Assembly: GCA_013399895.1 (NCBI GenBank)
Contig: VXBA01003283.1
Location: 348,835 to 412,834 of the forward strand
Direction of reading: 5' to 3'
Origin: Serilophus lunatus
Lineage: Eukaryota > Chordata > Aves > Passeriformes > Eurylaimidae
DNA length: 64,000 nucleotides
A model generated the notes under the pieces. That model had not been told where the DNA came from. It saw only the letters and a list, made by a program, of their open reading frames with translations, and searched no databases. Below, one piece after another: positions 49,278 to 63,100 of this stretch. The position numbers were made by a program, and so were the translations under genes. Every line of letters begins with the position of its first letter. Position 1 is the first letter of the stretch.

Positions 49278-51009
49278 TGAATATTTGTTCATCTCTCTAA
49301 AATGACTGTCAGCTGTACTTGTTTTATACATACATACATGTGTGTATGCACACATTTATTTTGTCTGCTCCCTACAAGCAGAACAAAAATTTTCTGTGAA
49401 AATATAGCTCTAGATATTAATCTAGAGAAAATAACTTGGAAATACTGCTAGATTTTAAAAGGTATCATATGAGGAAAGAGAAAACTAAATTATCAGAAGA
49501 CATGAAAAAACCCATTAGGGAGCATCATAAAAATTAAGGTATTTCCCCTCAACTGTCATTCTTGTGCCAAAGTTCAGGCAAGCTATAGAGGTGTTTCAAT
49601 CTGACAGTCCTTCTATGCTGCCTGTCACGACTATCATAGCATCAAGGAATCTGAAACAAAACCATCTAATTAAAAAACTAGAATAAAAGGAGACTAAATT
49701 GTTTCCTTTCTTATTACCTATTTACAAGAACAACCGTGTATTGTAAAGATCTCCAAAAGGATCTTGTATTTAATCCTGTTTTATCAAGAAACTTATTCTG
49801 CACAGGTTTCAGTAAAGGTAAGGCTGATGGAAAATGCAGCAGAATACACTTCTGGCTATGTATGCCTTTTTTTTCCATGCATATAAGACATGACCACAGA
49901 GCTGCAAAAGGCTAGCTGTGAAATTGCAGATCATTGTTTTTACTTATGCTTTCTGGGTTGCACATGATTTATACTAAATGGGTTATTTAAAGAGTTGTCA
50001 TCAACTCTTAAAATAGCCATCAATAATAATAAAAATTTCACATGGAGTCTTAAAAATAGCAAGACTGATTTCTAATTATTCCTAACAGAGAAAAACAAAA
50101 ATCATAACTTTAAAACACAGCCCTATACCTCCTCCAGAACACAGCTGGTAGGACAAAATAAGCAAGACTAACTTGTCTGCATATCATTATAAATTGGCAC
50201 CTGCATGAGTTAAAGCAAAAATTCAGCATAATTCACAGAAACAGAAGAAAACTGGAGGAGTGGGGGAAAAAAAATTTCTCTTTAAGAATATGTAACAACA
50301 AACTTCTTCAAACTGCACAGTAACCGGTTCCAAAATATTCAAATCACCTAATAGAAATAAATGAACTTGTGTGTCCCCCATTCCAGGTAAACTCAGCAAA
50401 CACGAGTCAACTCTCAATTTCTCCTTGCCCTCAATAACCACTCTAACGACACGCAAATCTGTTGCCATGTGATGTCACTTTACGGGAGAAAGTGGTTGGA
50501 CACAGACTTTTCCAAAGATTTGTATTTGTATGGCCTTAAATTACAAAGCACACATTTTATGCTGGCATTTCCTACATTTCCCATCCTTATCTTAAATCCT
50601 GATACATCCATATTAATTCATCCCTTAATAGTCTCCAAGTTACTAGAAAAGTACAAGACAAAATTAAGACTTTCCAATGTCACTTGAATTTGCCCCAAAT
50701 TCAGATATCGAGAACAAAACCATTTTATCAACAATGTTAAGAGCTGTACAGTTACTTTGCAGCAGTCTCAGTCACAAAGTGTATTAGAGTGAAATAAACG
50801 TCAGTCATTCTGTTGGTATGAAACTAAACCTTTCAAAGATTACAGCTCCATGCTCAGTAATCTTTCACAAAGTCTAGCCTTTCTACCAGATATGAGAATC
50901 TGCAACTGAGAAATGAAATCTGTAAAACTTTTTGATCTGAACTATTGTCATCCCTGGAATGTGTATATTTCCCTTGAAACATTAAGGTAAAGTCCCATCT
51001 ATTTTTGGA
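49278..51009. other. AT-rich non-coding DNA
   Basis: No gene or transposon recognised. Confidence 0.5.
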
Positions 51010-52268
51010 ATGAATCATGGAAAATATGCTCATGAGTAGTCAGCATGCATTCACCAAAGAGAAATCATGATTAACCAACGTGATAGCCTTCCATGATGAG
51101 AAAAGTGGCTGGATAAATGAAGGCACAGCAGTGGATACTACCTAGCTGGACTTCAGCAAGGCTTTTGGCACTGTCTCGCTTGGTATCCTCATAGGCAAGC
51201 TCATGAAGTGCAGGCTGCATTAGTGGATGGCAAGGTGGATTGAGAATAAGCTGAATGGCAGATGTCAGAGGGTTGTGATCAGTGGCACATGGTCTAGTTG
51301 GAGGCCTGTCACTAGTGGTGTGCCTCAAGGTTCAGTACTGGGTCCAGTCTTGTTTAACTTATTCCTCAATGACTTGGATGAAGGGGCAGATTCATCCTCA
51401 GCAAGTTCACTGATGACATAAAGCTGGGAGGAGTGACCAATACCCCAAAGGGCTGTGCAGCCCTTCAGAACAACCTTGACAGGTTGGAGAGATGGGCAGA
51501 GAGGGACCAAGTGCAGTGTTCTGCGCTTGGGGAAAAATAACCCCAGGCACCAGTGCAGGCTGCTGGCCAACTTGCTGGAAAGCAGCTCTGTGGAGAAGGA
51601 CCTGGGGGTCCTGGTGGACAACAAGCTGTCCAGAAGCCAGCAATGTGACCTGGTGGACAAGAAGGCCGATGGTATCCCTGGATGCATTAGGAAAAGCATT
51701 GCTAGCAGGTCGAGAGAGGTGATCCTGCCCATCTACCCAGCCCTGGTGAGGTTTCATCTGAAGTACTGTGCCCTGTTCAGGGCTTCTCAGTACAAGAGAG
51801 ACATAGTGCTCCTAAATTGGGTCCAACAGAGGGCTACAAGGATTTTTAAGGAACTGGAGCACCTCTCTTATGAGGACAAGCTGAAGGAGCTGTGCCTATT
51901 CAGCTCCAAGAAGAGATGACTGAGAGGGGACCACATCAATGTATAAAAGCATTTGAAAGGAGGATGTCAAGAGAATGGAGCCAGGCTCTCATTGGTGGTA
52001 CCAAGCAACAGGACAAGAAGCAATAATCAGAAACTCGAACACAGGAAGTTCTACCTGAACATGAGAAAGAATTTCTTTACTATAAGGGTGACCAAGCACT
52101 GGAATAGGCTGCTTGGAGACGTCATGGAGTCTCCCTCTCTGGAGACATTCCAAAGCTGCCTGAACACAATCCTGTGCAATGTGCTCTAGGCAACCCTGCT
52201 TGAGCTGGGAGGTTGGACTAAATGACCCCTAGTGATCCCTTCCAAATTTACCAATTATGTGATTCTTT
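51010..52268 (+). mobile_element. CR1 LINE, ~1.26 kb 3' portion with broken reverse-transcriptase frame
   Basis: The longest CR1 copy here. It opens within ORF2 (AGTAGTCAGCATG..ACCAAAGAGAAATCATG, the TLDFSKAF-type region). It shows the RT motif GVPQGSVLGPVLFNLFLNDL at about 51325-51380, a frameshift, then the catalytic motif as FTDD at 51406-51417 in another frame. It continues through KNNP, VEKDLGVLVDNKLSRSQQC, SRSREVILPIYPALVR, ELEHLSYEDKLKELCLFS and FFTIRVTKHWNRL to the 3' end near 52268. Stops and the frameshift make it inactive, and the 5' half (endonuclease and first RT motifs) is missing. Relatively good preservation implies a younger insertion than the copy at 18.2 kb. Confidence 0.96.
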
Positions 52269-55200
52269 ACAGCTGTAAAACCAGCACAATTTTACTTGTG
52301 GGAAAAAGCCCAGGAAATCTGTGCTTTACTAAAAACTTTAGTCTATGTCAGATTTTGTTACAGTTTCTGTCTGAAATTTAATCAAAATAGGAAGCTGCTG
52401 TCTTAGTAACAAGATGGCAAGGCAGGAAAGAATATTTCCTTTCTTAGGTTCCCCAGATGTTCCAATTGGAAACGAAAATGTTTCAAGCACATGAATGTTA
52501 TGTGAATTTATATAACACGAGCTCAAGGCAGTGTAGAAAGGAGAGATAAACCTTTTGTGATCACACTTGCCTCTCCTGATTTGACTCACAAACAAAAAAA
52601 AGGTCAAGACCTAGCGATTCTAGTCATATTTTGTGCCTTCATTATCTCAGAAAGAACAGATCACTGCTTCATTTAGCCTTTCAATTAATTCAGTATATCA
52701 CTCTGAACTTCAGCTGCCACTCAAACAAAAAACATGTGGTGCTGGGGAGAAAACACATTGAAGAATTTCTCATAACCATAAAATTGTTTCCCTCTGTGCA
52801 AAAAATGTAACCTGGCTTATAATTTAGAAATAGCCACCTTGCCATTAGAATTGGATAATTTGCACACATCAACCTGTTGGACTTGCCATGTTCTAATGAT
52901 CTGTATGAAGTAAGTACCAGAGACATAAATCAATTCATTTCCCTTAGCAAAAATTTCAGAATATTTAGTGGTTTTGTGTGGTTTTGTGATATACTTGCAC
53001 TTAATTCTCATGAACTGGCTCCCACATAAACATAAACAATTTGTCTGTCTCTTGAAAATAATCATCATTACTTTAAGCCAACAGTTTAATTAATTTATTT
53101 TATTATAGTTGTTTGAGGAAAACAAGTTATTCTTGCAATCTATGGGAAAAACACTGCTGTTTTATTTTCTCAGAGTCAATATTTTCAAGTGAGAGAGGTA
53201 GTACAAACCAGTCTGTTCACCAATTCAAAACTAAGAACAGGTTTGTGCTTTAAATGCCAATAAAAAAGACATTAAAAAAACTAGAAATCCAGAGCAAAAT
53301 ATAACATTGTCTGTGAGATAAAAAAGAGGGCCTTTTAGTCTGAAGTTATTTTTTCAAAAATGGTTTTATTAAGAAGGAAAAGATAGAATTTTTCTTCATT
53401 TTGTTTTTAAATGGATTAGCTGGAAGATCAAAAACCTGCTTGCATTCATACCTTGTGTCTTTCAAAATGTGGAAGCTTTACACAAATGCAACGGTTTAAA
53501 TATAAACCCTTTCTATAAACCCAAAATGCTAATTATTAACAGATTGTAACACAATCTGCCCTTATAAAATAGCTTATTCATAAAAATTGTTTTGCCAAGA
53601 TTGCCATGTATACATTTAAAAACTACTTTTTAACAGGTCAGTCAGCTTATAAATGTTTTTTTTCCATATTATCAAGGACTTCTGGGTTATTTTTTCACCA
53701 TATTCTGCTATACTTTGCCACATTCAGTGTTAAGTAGCTCTCAAATCATTTTACTAACACAGCTATTATTTTGTTATTCAGATGGTTCTGTCTATGCTTA
53801 ACATTATGATTTTCCACCTAGCTTTTCTTTATTTGGTGTCCACAAGGATGAAAGACTACATACTACCCCTTTAATCATACTTGCTTAAATCCATATCTGA
53901 ACAATGCATTCCAGATCTTTTCATTTTGTAATTTAGATCAGCAATTTAAGAAAGAGAGAAATAAACAACAACATTATAGCAAAAAGCCAAGATGAGAGAG
54001 AAAAATGTCACTGTATGTGACTCAACTGTTCGTTCTACACTTGAAAAGACACAACGTTGACGCATGACAAAGTACAAACTATTGCATGCAACAATGTCTG
54101 TCATTCCCATGAAAATGCTTGTGTGGGTTTTATTAGGAGAAAAAAATACTGTCTGAACATTTTTTAAGTATATTGCTGGGTTTAATAAGGGGATTAATGC
54201 TGAGTATCATCCTACAGTGCTTTTTCAGAACTTACAATACATGAATTTTTAAATCTTAAATAGAATGAAGAGCACATACTCTCTATAACTGAATTTTAAT
54301 GACTAAGAGATCTGTAGAGAAAAAGTAAAAAATAAAAATACTGTTACTCAACTCATTGCATCATCATAGATCATAAAACCACTCAAAAACTTGAGCATGA
54401 CATTTAGACCATACTATCTGAATGGGCATATATAGAAAAATTATATGTCACATTCAATTGGCATAACATTTATATTATAATGTTATCAGCTGAGGAAGTC
54501 TCATCTCTATTTGTGCAGGACTTAAATTTGAAGTGTTTTCCATTTTATGACTTCTTTATAAATTTAATTAATGAAAACAAATATATTGTAAAATCAGTCA
54601 TCCTAGGCTGCTCTGAGAAATTATAGAAACCTTTTGACATGGGCATTTGCTGAGTGCTTGAAATAAAAATGAAGGAAGGATTTTTTTTTCCTGAAAAAGC
54701 ACAGAGGAAAAGAAGTTTGAATATCTTATTTTCTCTTATGCAATTCTTAAAACCACTAGTTTTTAAGTAATTACTTTTGGTACCCATAGTCCTAAACAAC
54801 AAATTCCCTGCAAAATAATTCAATTAATCTCAATGACTTTTTGAATAACATTTTAAACCTGTAGTTAAAACCAATTCATAAATCAAAGGTCAGTCAGGGT
54901 ATTGAGAGTTGTGTTATACGGAAAACCCACAATTTTGCATCCTAGGCTTCATTTGGGAACCCTTCAGTGTTCTATTAAATCCCAGATCTCATGAATTACT
55001 TCAATGAATCATTTAGCCTTGTAGAGGCTCAGTCACTTCTCCTACTAATAGGAAACTTCCAGCTTCGAGTGCAGTTTTGTAAATAAATTCTTTAAAGATT
55101 TCTCTTTGTTCGGTTAATGTGGTAATTTTAATATGACAGAGTTTTTTTAAATAAGAAAAAGGAAAGCTTTTCTTCTGCTATTAGAAACAGAAGTTGTTCA

Positions 55201-55419
55201 TCTTCTTGGGGTCTATATACAATTAATATAATCCACTGCAGAGTTTTAATGCTCTGTGAGTCACAGCTAATTGCAAATCTACATTCACTTTTAGAAGATC
55301 TATCCCAAATACATCCCTTACACAATCAGACATTTATCTTCATAGCAGCTCTGTTTCATATTCAAAAAAGATTTTTATGTAAAATATTTCCATTAGTTGC
55401 ATATCCTCCCACCAGAAAG
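52269..55419. other. AT-rich non-coding DNA
   Basis: No gene or transposon recognised. Frames are below 95 codons. Confidence 0.5.
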
Positions 55420-55560
55420 AAAAAAAAAAAAAACAACCAAAAATCAACAAACCAACCAACCAAAACTAACTGACAAAAAACAAACTAACACAAAAAGCCC
55501 CCCAAAAAACATACCACCATTACCACCACAACAAAAAACCCAAACAAACAAAAAAACCCT
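55420..55560. repeat. A/C-rich low-complexity tract
   Basis: About 140 bases almost free of G and with little T: an A14 run, then AACC-, CAAA- and ACCACC-type units. Probably decayed microsatellites. The frames of ~70 codons through it are compositional. Confidence 0.88.
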
Positions 55561-58500
55561 TGGGAGGATAATTAATAACCTCAGCAAAATAACTGATATT
55601 TGCAAGCTATAAAAGAATTTGTATGAGAATTTGCTAATTCTCTAGTTTTAGGATGATCTGCTTTTTCTTCAACTGGAACACCAAAGCACTGAAGACAACT
55701 GTCTGCCATGCGCTGAAGACAATTGTTTGTACTTCAGTAACCACATAATACTCCTACTATCAAAGATCCTAATTTATCCTTTCAGTGTAATACACAGTCA
55801 TGTAGAAACTGAAGGAGGCCCAGCAGACAGAAGGCCTAGAAATCATTTACATTTACCACTTAAATTCTACCTCAGGATTTAAATAGTCTATAGCTCTAGT
55901 ATGAAACTTTTGTACAGTGGACTGCTTCATCTGCTAAGATAAACAAGACATCCTATTGATAAGTTAGTAGTATGCTATGTGGGGAATAATTCCTATATCT
56001 GAATGACGTGTATATCAACTAATTATAGTCTAATACTTACCACAATTAGAACATCTTATAAGGCAAGGAGTATTTATGTCTTTCACAATCAGCTTCCCAA
56101 AGCTTCACATAAGTCATGTCCCAAGTATCTAAGTTTCAGACATTTTTCTGATCTTGCATGTACATTGCTGTTTAGCAGAAGCATTGTGCTGCCACTTCAC
56201 TGTGGTGTGAAAAGAATAACCATGAATGAATGCCAACTAAATCCTGCTATAGAATCATAATCTCCACATAGCATGTAATATTTCAACAAGTCAAAAAGCT
56301 AAATTTACCATCTTAACATTCAATAATTACACTCTTCAACCCCTTGAAAACCTCCCCTAAGTAAACAAAATAAGAATTGTTAAGTTTGGGGACAGAAAGA
56401 TCAAATAAGAACTTGTTCATAAAACTATTATGATATGGGCAATTCGAGGCATTTTTATCTTCTTCTATAATTAAGAAATATTATGTTCCATACCATGCAG
56501 ACATTAATATTTAAAACAGTATCACTTATTAAAATAATAGCACAATTGAAGCTGCATTGTTCTAAGAAGAGCTTTAGGCAATTTTACTATGAAAAACCTG
56601 AAATATTCCAGAGGATCTAAATACTTAAGTGACAAATCCAGTTGCATTTGAGGACAGTTACCAGAAAGACCTTATGTCCACTCCAGTTTTCTTTAGTGAA
56701 ATGTCTTGACATGCTTTCTAATTTACTAACTAGCTAAAGGATGGTAAGAAAAAGAGCAAATACCAATGAAAGAGACTGAAGAAATTTCTACATTTACAAA
56801 GGAACAAAAAGCATCAAACACTGGCAAAAGCTGTGATGAAATGTAACATCAAGACACAAATTCAAAGATATTTTTTATATTTAGTACTAAAAGAAAAAGT
56901 GACTCACCACTAAATTTCAATTCTTGTTGCTGCATTTGCATGCATATGAATGAATATTAGTGACATCCTTAAAGTGCAGATAGAACATCATAAAGTCGTT
57001 TTGTTAAACTTTGTGAAATGTATCTCAGCAACTACTAATAACTAATAGAAATATTTACTTGAGATCACTGGGTCACAAAGGGTGTGATAAACATGGTGAC
57101 ACATTCTTGGGATGACTGTGAAATGAGTTTTGACCTGGTTGAGTTCTCCCATATGCGTACTGTAAGCCCAGCTAATGAGGCAGGGCAATCATTAAACTTG
57201 GATGACTTAATATGACATGAATAGGAGAATCTGCAGATGCAGTGATAGAGATGAAAGTAGGTCACACTCTCACAATTTAAATAGAAACAGTCTAGACAGC
57301 ACTAACATGAGCCTTGTAAGACTTGTACTGAAACCCACAGCACAAATCTGTAACATCTATTATGACTGACAAAAAATATAAAACTAGAATAACCAACCAA
57401 AAGTCATAGATATATAAATAAAAAGAGAAAAAAAACCCAAACTACTTTAGACTTAACTGGAATTCAGTGAATTAAAAAGTTTACAGCATACCAAATAAAT
57501 ATTATGTGCAATATGACAAAAAATAACTAACATAACAATAATTTTGAGATGTCACTTCAAATGCTGATGACTGTAACAAAAACATATATCTCCCTGTTAG
57601 CATATATCAAATATTGAAAAATGTTCTATCAGAGTGAGAATTGAGTAACAATATTTTGCACAAATATTGAAAAGGCTTGTTTTCTCTAAAGCTCTTGGTA
57701 GACTACACAACTTTTTTTAAAAAAAACCCCAAACAACCTAAAAAAAAAGCTGTTGGTATAAAGGAGTAAGACTTCTTTGACCATTCTATCTCTTCACTTT
57801 TACGCTTTTCCTTCTCTCTTTAGAAGGATGCTACAGTAATGTTGAGTGGACATGTGAAGCAGCAATGACATGATGAAGGCAAACAATCAAAATATGAAAT
57901 ACTTAATATGAAAAACAGAAATATGAAGAATATTTGTGTTTTTTAAAAAATATTCTCAATTTATATAAATGAAAGAATAATGTTTACACAAAATTAACAG
58001 ATGTGATTATCATTCAACAGCAATATAGTATGTGGTCTAACAAGTTCCCAGGTGAAGATTCTATTCAAAATTTTTTGGTATCACAGAAACTTTTCCTGTG
58101 TATCATTGTCCGCACTCCCCTGCCCTGAAATGGAATTATATGACAACCAAATAACTTTCAAATCATGGATATTACATAGTGTGTTGTAATGAGAAGGCAC
58201 TTTTGCAGTAATGAGCAGGTTGCCTTTTTAGTGCTTGCTTGATCTGTGTCCCAATATTAGAAGTGCTTAATAATAAAATGTTGATTATGAAACTTTAGCA
58301 GCTTTTACAGGAAAAGGTGTTAAAGTTCATTGTAGGCTCACATTTCTCTTTCACATAGTTATATTTCACAAAAAGCCTGTCTTAGGCTACTCCACCTTTC
58401 CTTCCCACACCCTCCCCACTACAACATCCTTTATAAAATGAATCGGACAGAATGTAATGGTTAATATTTACATTCATAAGAATTTGGCTCTGATTATTAC

Positions 58501-59138
58501 ATCTCTTCAAGAAACATGAATCTGTGCATCTTATCTATAATAGGTGAGTACAGAAGTACTATAAGAATCAAATCTTTAGCATACAAGCAATAGAATGTAT
58601 TTGGATCATACAGCATTGTTTAATTTAATCTAAAACCACATATATTTCAAATACACCCATATTCTATTTTGCTTTATTGTTAAACCCATTAGGATTTACT
58701 TGTTACTGATTGTGTATGGAGGAGCATTGCCAAGCTATGGTCAAAATTATATTAAGGACAGACATGGTAGTCTAGAGGTAGATCTGTAAATAGGTTGCAA
58801 AGAACTAACTGTGAGATTCCAGATAAAATTAATTATGTTTCTAAACATATCTTCCCTTGTTTGTATCATATAGCTACTAATGTCTAAATGATTTGTTTAG
58901 TTAATGGAGATTCAATGGAGATTTATTCTTTTTAACAGGAAAGAGGTTTCATCTATAAGGGGGAAAATGGAGTTTGAAATTAAAAGAAAAAAAAGATCTG
59001 ATTTTTTTTTTTTTTCAAAAACTGAAAATCAATTTTGTAAAACAAATGCTTTAGCAAAATGTTTCCTTTGAGGGACAGCAAAAGAAAGGCAGAGAACAAC
59101 TAAGAGACAAAGAATTAAAAGCTATGTAGTTTAAGAAT
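55561..59138. other. AT-rich non-coding DNA
   Basis: No gene or transposon recognised. A short direct repeat of GC(A/G)CTGAAGACAA(C/T)TGT occurs at 55686 and 55710. Confidence 0.5.
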
Positions 59139-60066
59139 CATTGAATCATCAAGGCTGGAAGAGACCTTTAGAATCATGAAGTCCATCTGTCCACCTAGCA
59201 CTATCCCTGTAACCCTTAAACCACTAAATCATATCACCCAGTGCCAGATTCAGACACCTCTTAAACACCTCCAGGGATGATGACTCCACCACCACCCTAG
59301 GCAACCTATTCCAATGCTTGACTACCCTAACAGTAAAAAAAAAAATATAAAAAAAAATAGTATCTAATTTGAATTTTCCCTATCTCAGCTCAAGGGCCTT
59401 TCCTCTAGACTTCTCACTGCAAGCATGGTAGAAGAGATTGAACTCCATCTTGCAACAACTTCCTTTTAGGTAGTTGTAGAGAGCAACAAGGTCACTCCTG
59501 AGCCTTCTCTTCCCAAGACTAAATTCACTTTCCTCAGTAATTCCTCATAAGACATGTTTTCTAGACATTTCACGACTAGTGGCCCTTTGCTGGATGTGGT
59601 CTAGCACCTCAATGTCTTCTTTGAGCAAAACTGAATACTGTACTTGCGGAGCAGCCTCACTAATACAAAGTACAGGGGGGCAATGCTTTCCCTAGACCTA
59701 CAAGCACACTGCTGGCTCATGTAAACTATCACTTCCCCGTCCCATTCTACCGAATAGCCCTCAAGCCACTCTTCCCCCAGCCTGTAGCACTGCATGGGGT
59801 TGTTGTGACCCAAGCATAAGACCCAGTACTTTGTCTTATTGAACCTCATGTAGTTGCCCTCCACTCATCTGTGCAGCCTGTCCAGATCTCTCATCAGAGC
59901 CTTCCTACGCTAGAACAGATCAACACTCCTACCCAACTTAGTATTTTTTGCAAATTAAGTGAGGGTGCACTCAATCCACATGTCCAGAACACAAATAAAG
60001 ATATTCAAAAGGACCAGCCCCAAAACTGAGCCCTGGCTGACACATTTAGGAATGGAGATCAACATA
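59139..60066 (-). mobile_element. CR1 LINE, ~0.93 kb 3' portion
   Basis: On the plus strand it begins with the reversed 3' end (AGAATCATTGAATCATCAAGG, CTGGAAGAGACC) and runs through GATGATGACTCCACCACC, CCCTTTGCTGGATGTGGTC and CACTGCATGGGGTTG. It ends near GGACCAGCCCCAAAACTGAGCC. The minus-strand frame 59601-59864 keeps LGHNNPMQCYRLGEEWLEGYS and SQQCACRSRESI, typical of bird CR1 ORF2. Many stops and an A-rich insertion (59335-59358) disable it. Its RT wording differs from the 51-kb copy, so it is a different CR1 subfamily. Confidence 0.95.
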
Positions 60067-60170
60067 TATAAAAAAAAAATAAAAAAAATTACTGATGTCA
60101 AAAAATAAACTTGAAATTTAAAATTCAATGTTATAATTGAAATTCAAAGATTTTCAAGCAAACCTCCATT

Positions 60171-60194
60171 TATATATATATATATATATATATA
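60171..60194. repeat. (TA)12 microsatellite
   Basis: Twenty-four bases of perfect TA repeat about 100 bp beyond the CR1 copy's 5' edge. Confidence 0.95.
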
Positions 60195-63100
60195 AAAGCA
60201 TTCACTTGCACACCAGTTAAGTTCTACAGTTGTTTTAATTGAACAATAGAAATGTCATCATTCCACAAAAAACAGTTATGTTATTTTTAATGAGGTAGAG
60301 GCCCCTTTGCAATGCAGTTAGGAAAACAATAATTATTCTAAATAGGCAAATACTTGAGTCTAGAAACAAAGCACATGTTTCTGCTTTAATTTTTTTTTCC
60401 TAAGAAACTACCATTAGAAAGTTAACATTAATACTATTCCAATGTTCATATAGTTTCTTTTCAGAAATTGATTCACTGGATTTAGAAAATTACATGTATA
60501 TATACTAGTTTTCTATTATTGTTAACTATCTTTTCAAGACACACGTATAGTTTTGTTCTCCACAAATATAAATGTTGAAGCAGCAAGACTCATACATGAA
60601 CAAAAATGATACTATAAATCTTATGACTTGAAGATCTCAAGATGAAACAAAAATACATAATGTTTTCAAACTCTCCTTGAGGTCAGAAAGACAACAAAAA
60701 ATTTTACATATTTAAAGCACAGACTTGTTTCCAGATGAGTTTCCAGAGGTGGGGGGGGAGAAGAGGGGACAGATTTTTTTTGAGAGTTCTGAGAAGTAAA
60801 CTGACTTTATTACACACAACAATATCAAATGTTACACAAGTTGAAAGGCATCTGTTTTGGACATATCTCTATATGACTTTTAGTCATGGATTTAAACCAA
60901 GATCCTCCCAAGGAGATTAAGCAGTTTACCAGCCAGATGCTTCAGAGCAGTTATTTGCATGTGTAGACTTGATAAAGTTACTGACTTTGAAGTTAACAGA
61001 AGAGACTGCAAATGTTCCCAGTCCTTACCATCAAAACAGTAGATTTGATTGAATAGTGTGTGGCTTAAAGCAAAAGTAAATACCACCTGGTACTTGGACC
61101 TTTAGACTATATGGGTTATTCTGATATCCAGCCGCTCTATTTCCAATTACTCAAAGTTATACCAGTGTAGTAAGGAAAGTAGACTTCTGAAAATAGGAAG
61201 TTTTGTTACTACCTTGTTCTAAAAAGCTTGAGAGCTCTCTCAATGAGCCAAAAACAAAGCTTTCAAATTTTACTGAAAAGTATTCTAAGCATAGGGAGTT
61301 GATTGTTCTATTCTCATAGACTGGCTTGATTCAAGCAGTACTACAAAGATGGCTCAAATTGTTACTGGTAATAAATTTGTCAAAATTATAACATTTAAGC
61401 TAAACCATTTTTTTTTCATGAACTCTAATGAATAATAATGCCTTAGAGAGAAAGATTCCCCCCAGATTTCCAGGGGTAGTGGCTTCAGGAGATGAACAGA
61501 GAAAATATTTCTTACATACTTACATTAACTTTGCAGATAACATAAAATATTTTGGTTTCTATTGCAAAGTGACTTTCTGGATGCACCCTTGCTATGGATA
61601 AATGACATGTCTTGATTTCCTTCATCAAAATACCTCATTTTTTACTCAACAGTGTACCCTATAAAAATACACTCATCTTCATTTACAGGAGCAGAAAATT
61701 TCAACAAAAGAAATGTCAGCTATATCTTAAATTTTAAAAAGGTGAATGTGAAAAGTCTCACCTGTAGAATGTGGTAAATACTGCTGATTATTTTGTTCAG
61801 CTGTGTAGAATGTAATTAAAAACAAATCCACAAAAATTATTCCTGAAACAACACTCTCAATACCTTTAACAAAATTTCAGAGAACTGAAAACTGCCTGCA
61901 GACAAAGACTTATACATTATTTTATTATTTTCTTACAAGTCACCTGTAGCAAATAGGATGGAACTCATTTTTCCCCTTAGAATCACACCACCACTAGTGC
62001 TTTTCTCCTAAGTAAGTTACAACACACACTGGTGGGCCAACCATTGTGTTTTCATAGATGGCAGTATGTTATATGCATTGCTGTAGTGGTAACAGTTTAG
62101 AAAACCCTTTACTATTAAGCCATTGAGAGAAAAAAATCCATCTATCCCATCAAGAAGACAGAATTCTTTATCATTTACATGAAACATATTATCATATTTA
62201 TCTTACCTGTCAAGGAAAAGATGACAGTGTCATAGGCAACATCAAGTTTAGAGCACTGGCTAGCATTCTTTTTTGCAGTGAGACAGACTGTGATGCCCAC
62301 AGAAAAAAAGGTTATGGTTCAACTCCTAGAAGCAGTCCCTCTAGAAATCTTGCAGGGTTTACTGAATGTCAGATTGTGCTGTTCCTGTCTGCTAGACTTG
62401 TGCTGCAGATAGACAACAGGATTTCAGCATAGAGTTTACCTCTTTCTATCAGCTTCTAAATTCTACTAAAAGTGCCTATGGCATTTCTCTGCTAGGAAAC
62501 ATTTAGCAGTGCAACAGACACTCATTCCGAGAAGAAGTAATTTCAAGGCACTAGAGTGCTTTTTAAAACCTCTTCTGTGTATGCATGAACATCAGAGTCT
62601 ACAAGTACCTGAACACAGAAAAAAGTTACTAAGAACCTCCATACACTAACCTAGAAGTGACAAAAGAAAGTAAGCAATACCCACAGCTACTTTTGGTTAC
62701 AATTCCATTATTTCAAGAGATCATTTCTGGCCATGTTCGCATTTTACACAACACACACTTTCCCTTCTGTTTGTTTTTTAGCACTATATACACTATAGTA
62801 TGTTAAAACACGGTGGAGCAGTCATACGTTCCACTCTGGCCGTGAGATTTCCCGTGAACATACAAGTAAAACTTATCTGACAATGTTATTTCAATTTGTC
62901 ACTTCATCTATTGATATATAAGCATGGTCGCACCAAAACAAACAAAATCCATGACCTCCAGTCACGAAAGCTTAAAAGTGACCTTCTCCTTGCCCACATA
63001 TCTGCTATGACTTATTTATGCAGAACAAAAAGAACATTTTAGGTCATCAACAGATTTCCCAAACAAGTTTTTGCAGTTAGAGCAAGGTAATGAGAACAAA

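Noticed and set aside
49014..49280. 88-codon plus frame
   Set aside because: Its C-terminal third is a CR1 3' tail, and the rest has no coding features.
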